From assembly GCA_021791145.1 (NCBI GenBank), contig JAJYXE010000004.1:1-46916 (forward strand): a DNA stretch of 46,916 nt. Reading direction: 5' to 3'. Positions 8,855 to 16,900 of the stretch are shown here, piece by piece. This stretch comes from Actinomycetes bacterium. Its GTDB lineage: Bacteria; Actinomycetota; Acidimicrobiia; Acidimicrobiales; RAAP-2. A model generated the notes under the pieces. That model saw nothing but the letters and a program-made list of their open reading frames with translations, made no database searches and was not told the DNA's origin. Position numbers and translations under genes: made by a program. How positions within the stretch are numbered: position 1 is the stretch's first letter; each line of letters begins with the position of its first letter.

Positions 8855-9804
8855 GCACGGCTGGCAAGCTGACGACGCGCAGGGCCGCCTTCGACGAGAT
8901 GCTGCTGGCGTTCGCTGCAGAGGTGGGCGATACCGACCCGGTCGCCGTCGAAGGGGGGCGCACGCGCTGGGACGCCGGCGGGCCGCCCGTGCCGGGCACC
9001 CGCCTCGTGCGCGCGCCGGCGGGGATCGTCGAGTACCGGCCCGAGGAGATGACCGTCCGCGTCCGGGCGGGGACCGCCGTGGAGGAGCTCCACGAGGCGC
9101 TCGGCGCCCGAGGGCAGCGCACCGCGCTCCCCCGACGCGGAGGCACCGTCGGGGGCGCCCTCGCGGTCGGCGAGGACGACGTGTGCGTCCTCGGACGGGG
9201 CCGCGTGCGCGACGCCGTGCTCCAGATCCGCTACGTCTCGGCGGACGGCGCGGTCGTGACCGGCGGTGGGCCGACCGTGAAGAACGTCACGGGGTACGAC
9301 CTCCCCCGGCTCCTGGTCGGCTCGCTCGGCACTTTGGGGCTCCTGGGAGAAGCGATCATCCGGACCAACCCCGTGCCGGCCGTCTCCCGCTGGTTCAGCG
9401 CGGAGGGCGCAGACCCGTTCGCCGCCCGAGAGGCCCTCTTCCGACCATCGGCGGTGCTGTTCGACGGACGGACGACTTGGGTGCAGCTCGAGGGGCATGC
9501 CGCTGACGTCGAGGCGGAGCGGCGTGGGCTGGCCGGCGATCCCGCCGTGGGCGGCGACTGGCAGGAGTGCGAGCGTGGGCCGGTGCTCCCGCCCCACCGA
9601 TGGTCGTTGCGCCCCTCGGAGCTGCGCTGCGTGGACGGTTCGCAGCTCGGCGAGTTTGTCGCCTCGGTCGGCGTCGGCACCGTCTTCGCCTCGCTCCCAG
9701 CCCCCGCCCGGCCCCAGGCGGCCGCCCTCGGGGCGCTCGCGGGACGGATCAAGCACGAGTTCGACCCGACCGGCCGCCTCAACCCGGGACGGTCCCCGAG
9801 ATGA
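8851..9804 (+). CDS. glcE: Glycolate oxidase subunit GlcE
   Basis: This is the second FAD-binding subunit of the GlcDEF complex, about 317 residues. Motifs include GGTVGGALAVGED, the KNVTGYDLPRLLVGSLGTLG loop that marks GlcE, and the C-terminal IKHEFDPTGRLNPGR. The GTG at 8851 overlaps the glcD stop as GTGA, with GGGG 8 bases before it; a GTG at 8845 is also in frame. Translation is probably coupled to glcD. Confidence 0.9.
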   Translation: MSTAGKLTTRRAAFDEMLLAFAAEVGDTDPVAVEGGRTRWDAGGPPVPGTRLVRAPAGIVEYRPEEMTVRVRAGTAVEELHEALGARGQRTALPRRGGTVGGALAVGEDDVCVLGRGRVRDAVLQIRYVSADGAVVTGGGPTVKNVTGYDLPRLLVGSLGTLGLLGEAIIRTNPVPAVSRWFSAEGADPFAAREALFRPSAVLFDGRTTWVQLEGHAADVEAERRGLAGDPAVGGDWQECERGPVLPPHRWSLRPSELRCVDGSQLGEFVASVGVGTVFASLPAPARPQAAALGALAGRIKHEFDPTGRLNPGRSPR

Positions 9805-9837
9805 GCGCCGTGGGGGGCGTGACCGCGTGAGGGCGGC

Positions 9838-11148
9838 GTGACGACGCTCGATCTCGATCCGGCGGAGCTCAGTCGCTGCGTCCAGTGCGGGCTGTGCCTG
9901 CCCTCGTGCCCGACGTTCCGCGTGACGGGGGACGAGAGCCAATCCCCACGCGGGCGCATCGCACTGATGCGCGCGGTGGAGCACGACGGGGCCCCGCTCT
10001 CCCCGCCCGTGCTGCGCGCCTTCGAGACGTGCGTGCAGTGCCGCGGGTGCGAGACGGCCTGCCCGAGCGCGGTGCCGTTCGGGCATCTCATGGCCCGGAC
10101 GCGCGCGGCGCTCGTCGACCGCCGGCTGTCGGTGCCTTGGCCGCTGCGCGCGGCGTACGCCGGGCTCGGGCACCCCGCACTCGTCAGGTCCGGGGCACGC
10201 GCGATCGCCTTCGGGCAGCGACTGCACCTGATCCCGGCCTCGCTCGGAGTGCCGAGGCTCGCGCTGCGCCAGCCCCCGCTCGCCGCGTTTGGCCACGACG
10301 TGCACCTCTTCACGGGGTGCGTCATGGACGCGTGCCAGCGCGACGTGCACCGCGACACCCTCGCGCTGCTCGCAGCCGCCGGCTCCGGCGCCACGCCGAC
10401 GGGTGACCGGGTCCCCTGCTGTGGCGCGCTGCACCTGCACGCCGGGCTGGCGGCACAAGCGCGGCAGCTCGCCGCCGAAGCGGTGCGGGCACTCGGCGAC
10501 GGCCGCCCCGTCCTCGTCAACTCGGCAGGGTGCGGCGCCATGCTGAAGGAGTGCGGGACGCTGCTGGGCTCCGCCGAGGCAGGTGCGTTCTCCAAACGCG
10601 TCTTCGACGTCGCCGAGTGGCTCGTCCCGCGGCTGGCGAACCTCCCGGAGGTCTCCCCGCTCGACCTGCGCGTCGCGGTGCTCGACCCCTGTCACCTCCG
10701 TCATGCCCAGCGAACGCACACCGCCACCCGTGACTTGCTCACGCCGTTCGTGAGGGAGCTGGTCGAGCTCGACGACGACGGGCTGTGCTGTGGCGCCGGA
10801 GGCGCCTACGCGCTCGTCGAACGCCGAGAAGCTCGGGCGATCCGGGACCGCAAGCTCGCCTCGATCGCGCGATCGTCCCCTGACGTGGTGGTGGCAGCGA
10901 ACCCTGGGTGCGCGATGCACCTCGCGGCCGGCGGGCTCGACGTCCTCCACCCGGTGACCCTCGTGGCGCGCGCGCTGGCCGGAGCGCCTCCCCAGTCGCG
11001 CCCAGGCGGCACGGGACCGGTCGGGAACCGAGGCTCTCGGGAGGCCCGAGACCGCCGCGAGCGACGACCTGGTACCTTGATCCGGCGGGATCGCCTCCGG
11101 CTGAAGGCGTCCGAGCAGGACGGAGGCACCGTAGCCAGGGGGCTATAG
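9838..11148 (+). CDS. glcF: Glycolate oxidase iron-sulfur subunit GlcF
   Basis: This is the electron-transfer subunit of glycolate oxidase. It has two 4Fe-4S ferredoxin motifs, CVQCGLCLPSCP (Cys 14, 17, 20, 24) and CVQCRGCETACP (Cys 65, 68, 71, 75), then two CCG heterodisulfide-reductase-type cysteine motifs (around CCGALHLHAG and CCGAGGAY). The GTG start at 9838 follows a GAGGG site. The last 45 or so residues are Arg/Gly-rich, and the stop codon TAG (11146-11148) lies within the first ten bases of tRNA-Ile, which is unusual. The complex passes electrons from glycolate oxidation to the membrane quinone pool. Confidence 0.9.
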   Translation: MTTLDLDPAELSRCVQCGLCLPSCPTFRVTGDESQSPRGRIALMRAVEHDGAPLSPPVLRAFETCVQCRGCETACPSAVPFGHLMARTRAALVDRRLSVPWPLRAAYAGLGHPALVRSGARAIAFGQRLHLIPASLGVPRLALRQPPLAAFGHDVHLFTGCVMDACQRDVHRDTLALLAAAGSGATPTGDRVPCCGALHLHAGLAAQARQLAAEAVRALGDGRPVLVNSAGCGAMLKECGTLLGSAEAGAFSKRVFDVAEWLVPRLANLPEVSPLDLRVAVLDPCHLRHAQRTHTATRDLLTPFVRELVELDDDGLCCGAGGAYALVERREARAIRDRKLASIARSSPDVVVAANPGCAMHLAAGGLDVLHPVTLVARALAGAPPQSRPGGTGPVGNRGSREARDRRERRPGTLIRRDRLRLKASEQDGGTVARGL

Positions 11149-11215
11149 CTCAGTCGGTTAGAGCGCAGCACTGATAATGCTGAGGTCCGTGGTTCAAGTC
11201 CACGTAGCCCCACCA
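11139..11215 (+). tRNA. tRNA-Ile (anticodon GAT), CCA encoded
   Basis: The cloverleaf is complete. The acceptor stem is GGGGCTA with TAGCCCC, the anticodon loop CTGATAA carries GAT, and the T-loop is GTTCAAGTC. The 3' CCA is encoded at 11213-11215. The 5' end overlaps the end of glcF by ten bases, and the 3' half overlaps the minus-strand gene 11194-12561. Confidence 0.95.
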
Positions 11216-12561
11216 GGTCTACCCGGTTCGAGGCGTCGTGCTTCGGACGGGTGCTGGAAACCAGCTCGACCCGGCCCAGCCAGAGCGAGAGACCTCAGAT
11301 GTCGGCGCTCCAGTCCGGTTCTGCGCAAGATCCGCTGCGCGGCCTTGCTTCTCGCAAGGGTCCCTTCGGACACCGTCCCGAGAACCCCGGGCACATAAGC
11401 CACGTGGGGCGTAGGCGCAAACCAAAGGATGACCCCGAGGGAAGCAGACAGCGCAATGTCGAGCCCGAATTCGATCAGGTGGTTGGAGCATTCGATCTTG
11501 AGACGGATCGCCTCGTCCGCGGCGTGGGACAACGCGGCGTCAGCCTGCTCCGACGTGGCACCAGCCGCTGCGAACGCTCCGGACTGGCGGGCACGGCGGA
11601 CAATTTCCAGGTTCGCCAGGTAAGCCTTCGCACGCATCTCTGGCTTCCGTTTCACGAAAGCAGAAGAGAGCACGATGTTCGACAGAAACCACTCGAACTG
11701 GCCCACCTCAATGGGACTCACTGAATGAAGCGGATCGACAAAGACAAACTGCCGTGATGGATGGTAGGAGTGCTGGATCTGTCGGCCGGCTACTGCGTAA
11801 CCGTAGTACCGAGCGCGAACGACAGCAGAGGCTATGTAACCGGACCTCACCTCATCCAGAGTCTCTGAACGCGCCTTCCCGCGGTACGCATCGCGCAGTT
11901 CGCGGCGACTTCGTTCACTCGCAGTCCAAAGATGAAGACGTCGTACATCCTTCTCCGTGAGGTTCAAAAACCGAGCAATCTGGCGCGAAAAACGGAGATC
12001 GAATAGACCACCATGCCGTGCGATATTCATCGGCCAGAGGTGCTCTATTGCATAGCGCTCCCACGCGGCGAACTGTGGATGGGATCGAGTCTCTTCGACT
12101 ACTTCTTGAAGCTTGGCCGTAGTGGCCCATTGGCGCGCTCTCGTCATGGCTTCCTTGTCATCCTGCTCAAGGTAACCTCTTGCGACACCGGTCAACCCTG
12201 AACGGAGCATGGGATAGATCGACTCGTCAGATTCTCGCCCAGTTGGGGGAGCCGTGATCAATACCTCGTCACTGAACAGGAGCAGACTGGTAACTGCCCT
12301 CGCAGTTCCCCATGCCCAGGGATCTGCAGCTTCGGTACGGTTCCTCGAGGTGAAGACACGCACCAATTCAAGAGCGGATCCGCTGTCGATCAGGAATCCT
12401 GAACGTGTGGGCTGATCGCCTTCTCTTCCAGCCACGGTCACCCGCCCAAGTGGAACTATGACTCCGATAGGGTCCCGCCACACGATACCCGACCAGCTCA
12501 GGTTCCTTCGGGGAAGTTGTGCGGATGGGGAATGCACCGCTCGCCAAGCAAGGCATCGCAT
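11194..12561 (-). CDS. Unrecognised protein, accessory, overlapping tRNA-Ile
   Basis: A 455-residue frame with lower GC and less biased codons than its neighbours. The middle is clearly protein-like: a PMNIARHGGLFDLRFSRQIARFLNLTEKD segment, a basic helix WTASERSRRELRDAYRGKA, then an Ala-rich segment and a hydrophobic stretch FGLDIALSASLGVILWFAP near residue 375 that could be a membrane helix. I do not recognise a family. Its TGA (11194-11196) is inside the T-arm of tRNA-Ile, so the 3' end was probably supplied by the tRNA when this DNA integrated. The start is uncertain; a GTG about 26 codons in is an alternative. Confidence 0.6.
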   Translation of the reverse strand: MRCLAWRAVHSPSAQLPRRNLSWSGIVWRDPIGVIVPLGRVTVAGREGDQPTRSGFLIDSGSALELVRVFTSRNRTEAADPWAWGTARAVTSLLLFSDEVLITAPPTGRESDESIYPMLRSGLTGVARGYLEQDDKEAMTRARQWATTAKLQEVVEETRSHPQFAAWERYAIEHLWPMNIARHGGLFDLRFSRQIARFLNLTEKDVRRLHLWTASERSRRELRDAYRGKARSETLDEVRSGYIASAVVRARYYGYAVAGRQIQHSYHPSRQFVFVDPLHSVSPIEVGQFEWFLSNIVLSSAFVKRKPEMRAKAYLANLEIVRRARQSGAFAAAGATSEQADAALSHAADEAIRLKIECSNHLIEFGLDIALSASLGVILWFAPTPHVAYVPGVLGTVSEGTLARSKAAQRILRRTGLERRHLRSLALAGPGRAGFQHPSEARRLEPGRPGGATWT

Positions 12562-12714
12562 TCACCGACTCGACATCATCGGCGATCGCTGCTGGTCGAC
12601 TTAGGGCACCTGGAGGCGGTGGTGCACCGCCGCCGACGCCAGCGGCACCGCTCGCGTCCTCGTCACCGGCTCGCGGCCGTGACCCGCGCGCATCTCCGTG
12701 CTACGACTTCTTTC

Positions 12715-13812
12715 ATGACCACACGCTTTGGCGCGCAGGTCCCCACGCCCGCCCTCGTCGTGGACCTCGAGCGCTGCGAGCGCAACATCGAGGCGATGGC
12801 GCAGCGCGCCGCGACCGCCGGCGTCGACCTGCGTCCCCACGTGAAAACCCACAAGTGCCCAGCCCTCGCGACCCGGCAGCTGGCCGCGGGCGCAGTCGGT
12901 GTCACGACGGCGACGCTGGGCGAGGCGGAGATCTTCGCAGACCACGGCGCCCAGGACGTGTTCGTCGCCTACCCGCTGTGGGCCGGCGACGACCTCGGCC
13001 ACCGGGTGGCGGCCCTCTCCGAGCAGGTCCGTCTCGCGGTCGGAGCAGACTCCGTGGAGGCCGTAGAGCTCCTCGCCCGCGCCACGGGGGGCACCGTTGG
13101 GCTCCGAGTGCTCGTGGAGATCGACAGCGGGCTCGGACGGAGCGGCGTCTCGCCGAAGAACGCGGTGCCCGTCGCCTTGGCCGTGGACCGGGCCGGCTTG
13201 GAGCTCGGGGGCGTGTTCACTTTCCCGGGCCACAGCTACGCCCCGGGCATGGCTCGCGCCGCACGCGACGACGAGGACCGCGCGCTGGCGGAGGCGGCGT
13301 CCGCGCTCGGCGCCGTCGGACTCCCCTGCCCGGTGAGGAGCGGCGGCAGCACGCCCACCGCCTCGCTCACGCCGGGAGCTGCCGTGAGCGAGCTCCGCCC
13401 CGGTGTCTACATCTTCAACGACGCGCAGCAGGTCGCGCTCGGCACCTGCGGGGTCGACGACGTCGCGCTCGCCGCGCTGGCGACGGTGGTGAGCACGCCG
13501 GCCCCCGGCCGGGCGGTGCTCGACGCAGGTGCCAAGGTGCTCGGTCCCGACCGCCCGGCCTGGACGCCGGGGCACGGACTGCTGCCCGATCGCCCCGCGG
13601 CACGGGTGACGGGCCTATGGGAGCATCACGCGGTGGTCGACCAGTCGGCCACACTCGCAGCCGGGCTCCCCCGGCTGCGCCTCGGGGACCATGTCGCCCT
13701 CGTGCCGAACCACGTCTGCACGGCGGTCAACCTCGCGCGCCAGCTGCACGTCGTCGCAGGTGGGGAGGTGGTGGAGCGATGGGAGGTCGCCGCAGCCGGG
13801 ATCAACCGATGA
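12715..13812 (+). CDS. D-threonine aldolase / D-serine dehydratase-like PLP enzyme
   Basis: This is a fold-type III PLP enzyme related to alanine racemase, 365 residues. The N-terminal barrel starts FGAQVPTPALVVDLERCERNI, and the PLP lysine lies in RPHVKTHK (about 41-47). The C-terminal beta domain carries the metal pair His333-x-Cys335 in PNHVCTAVN. A His-x-Cys pair is characteristic of zinc-dependent D-serine dehydratases, whereas classic D-threonine aldolases have His-x-Asp, so either activity on a D-beta-hydroxy amino acid is possible. The ATG at 12715 has no obvious ribosome binding site. It stands between an accessory gene and dnaE. Confidence 0.85.
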   Translation: MTTRFGAQVPTPALVVDLERCERNIEAMAQRAATAGVDLRPHVKTHKCPALATRQLAAGAVGVTTATLGEAEIFADHGAQDVFVAYPLWAGDDLGHRVAALSEQVRLAVGADSVEAVELLARATGGTVGLRVLVEIDSGLGRSGVSPKNAVPVALAVDRAGLELGGVFTFPGHSYAPGMARAARDDEDRALAEAASALGAVGLPCPVRSGGSTPTASLTPGAAVSELRPGVYIFNDAQQVALGTCGVDDVALAALATVVSTPAPGRAVLDAGAKVLGPDRPAWTPGHGLLPDRPAARVTGLWEHHAVVDQSATLAAGLPRLRLGDHVALVPNHVCTAVNLARQLHVVAGGEVVERWEVAAAGINR

Positions 13813-13902
13813 AAGCCCAGCTCAGGACTTCGCGCTTGGCTAGCCGAGGGCCTGGTCGGCTGGCAGGATTGACCGTCGCGGCGAAGGAGAGGACGGCACC
13901 TC

Positions 13903-16900
13903 GTGAGTGAGAGCAGCAGGATGGGCGCAGACCCCCCACAGTCGTTCGCTCACTGCCACGTCCACACCGAGTTCTCGATCCTCGACGGCGCGAGCCGGAT
14001 CGACGACATCGTCTCGGCCGCAGTCGCCGACGGTCAGCCCGCCCTCAGCATCACCGACCACGGCAACATGTACGGGATCCTCCCGTTCTACGCCGCCTGC
14101 ACGAGGGCGGGGATCACGCCGCTCCTCGGCACCGAGGCGTACATGGCCTACGAACGTCGCGACGAGCGGATCAACGTCCGCGGCACGACGGTCGACGACA
14201 CCGGCGGCGAAGTGGAGGGGGGAAGGAAGGCCTGGTACCACCTCACCCTGCTCGCCGAGTCCAACACGGGCTACGCAAACTTGATCAAGCTGTCGAGCCG
14301 TGCCTTCCTCGAGGGCTATTACCGCAAGCCCAAGGTCGACTGGGAGCTTCTCGGCGACCACGCCGAGGGGTTGATCGCGACCACCGGCTGCCTCGGGGGC
14401 CACGTCGCGCAGAGCCTCCTCGCCGGCAACTTCGAAGATGCGCTCGACAAGGCAGGCCGGCTCCAGGAGATCTTCGGGAGGGACAACCTCTTCGTCGAGC
14501 TCCAGGACCACGGCATCGAAGAGCAGCACCGGATCACTCCGCAGCTCGTCGAGATCGCACGACGGCTGGGCGCTCCGCTGCTCGCGACCAACGACAGCCA
14601 CTACACGAAGCCCGAGGACGCGCAGGCCCACGACGCGCTCCTCTGCGTGCAGACCAAGGCGACGATCGACCAGCCCGGACGGTTCCAATTCAAGGGGTCG
14701 GGCCACTACCTGAAGAGCGCGGCGGAGATGCGCCGCCTCTTTGCCGAGCTCCCCGAGGCCTGCGACAACACGCTCCTCGTCGCACGCAGGGCCGACGTGA
14801 CGATCGAGCTGGGTACGCCGAAGCTCCCGGACTTCCCGCTGCCTCCCGACTTCTCCTCCGCCGGCGAGTACCTTCGGCACCTCACTTTCGAAGGGGCCAG
14901 GGCGCGCTGGGGAGAGCGCCTGCCCGACGTCGTCGTCGAGCGGCTCGGTTACGAGCTGAAGGTCATCGACGACATGGGCTTCTCGGCCTACTTCCTCATC
15001 GTGTGGGACCTGATCCGCCATGCCAAGGAGCACGGGATCAGGGTCGGTCCCGGCCGGGGCTCCGCCGCGGGCTGCGCGGTCGCCTACTGCCTGCGCATCA
15101 CCGAGCTCGACCCGATCCGCTACGACCTCCTCTTCGAGCGGTTCCTCAACCCGTCGCGCCTCTCGATGCCAGACATCGACATGGACTTCGACTCGCGCTT
15201 TCGCGACGAGATGATCCGCTACGCAGCCGAGCGCTACGGCCGGGACCACGTCGCGCAGATCATCACCTTCGGCACGATCAAGGCGCGCGCGTCGGTGCGG
15301 GACGCGGCACGGGTCCTCGGCTACCCCTATGCGGTGGGCGACCGGATCGCCAAGGCCATGCCGCCGCTCGTGATGGGCCGCGACACCCCCCTGTGGGCTT
15401 GCGTCGCGGCGGAGCCGCCGCCCGGGTACGAGGACGGCTGGAAGGTGGCCGCAGAGCTCCGGCAGATGGTCGCCGACGACCCAGACGTCGCGCGAGTGGC
15501 CAACGTGGCCAAGGAGCTCGAGGGCCTCCGCCGCCAGGACGGCATCCACGCAGCCGCCGTGGTGATCACGAAGGATCCTCTGACCGAGTACCTGCCCGTG
15601 CAGCGCAAGCCCGACCCGGGCGGGACACCCGAAGACGCCCCGGTGGTCACCCAGTACGAGATGCACGGCGTAGAGGACCTCGGCCTCTTGAAGATGGACT
15701 TCCTCGGGCTCCGCAACCTCGACGTCATCTCCGACACGGTCGACCTGATCAAGAAGACCCGGGGGATCCGCCTCGACGTGGACCACCTGCCGCTCGACGA
15801 CGAGCCCACCTACGAGCTGCTCCGGCGAGGCGATTCGGTGGGGGTCTTCCAGCTCGAGGGTGGCGCGATGCGGACGCTCATGCGCTCCCTCGCGCCCACC
15901 CGCTTCGAGGACGTGGCCGCGCTGATCGCCCTCTACCGCCCAGGCCCGATGGCGGCGAACATGCACTTCGAGTACGCCGACCGCAAGAACGGCCGCAAGA
16001 AGGTGGAGTACCTCCACCCGGACGCAGAGCCCATCCTCTCGGACACCTTCGGGCTCATGATCTACCAGGAGAAGCTGATGCGGGTCGCCCAGCAGTTCGC
16101 GGGCTACTCGCTGGCCGAAGCGGACAACCTGCGCAAGGCCTGTCTCCCGCGCGGGACGCGCCTTTTGACCGAAGGGCACGGCTACGTGCCGATCGAGCGG
16201 GTGATGCTCCTGGCGGACCGGCGGGTCCAGACGATCGACGCCCTCTCGGCGACCAGCCACTTCGCCCAGGTCGACGACGTGTGGTCCGTGGGAGTGAAGC
16301 CGGTCTTCCGACTGACCACGTCGACCGGCTATCGCGTGGAGGCCACCGCCGACCACCAGTTCCTCGTCGAGGACCGCTGGACGAAGCTCGAGGACATCAG
16401 GCCTGGAGACCTGGTGGCCGTCGCCTCACGCGCCATCACCGACGGCGGGAGCGCGGTGAGCGACGCCGAGATCGACCTTGCCGCGCTCCTCATCTCCGAG
16501 AGCTGCACGCCCGACGCCGAGCCGGCCGCTGCGTGCGCGCCGCAGCTCACCACCGCGGATCCCCAGTTGTCCCGCACCTTCCAGGAAGCGTTGGAGGGGC
16601 TCTTCGACGATGGGCACGACGGGCTCCAGCGGCACGATGGCGCGACCCGGCTGTGCGTGAGCCCTCGGGAACTCGACGACCTGCAGGCGCGGCTCGGGAT
16701 CCGCGACCCCTCGGGGGCGAGGACCCTTTCCTTTCGCCTCCTCAATGCGCCGAGGCGTGGCGTCGAGCGCTTCCTCGGCCTCTACTTCTGCGCGGATGGC
16801 TGGGCCGACTGCAGCGGCGTTCACTTCGGCTCGACGAGCAGGGAGGTGCTGCTCGGGGTGAAGAGGATGCTCTTGCGCTTCGGCATCGTCTCCACCCTCC

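Noticed and set aside
12519..13910. Plus-strand 463-codon ORF over the D-threonine aldolase-like gene
   Set aside because: It is an Arg/Gly/Ala-rich shadow. The PLP enzyme frame starting at 12715 has all conserved motifs.
13840..16356. Minus-strand 838-codon ORF opposite dnaE
   Set aside because: It is the antisense shadow of a strongly conserved polymerase gene in GC-rich DNA; its translation is His/Arg/Val-rich without motifs.
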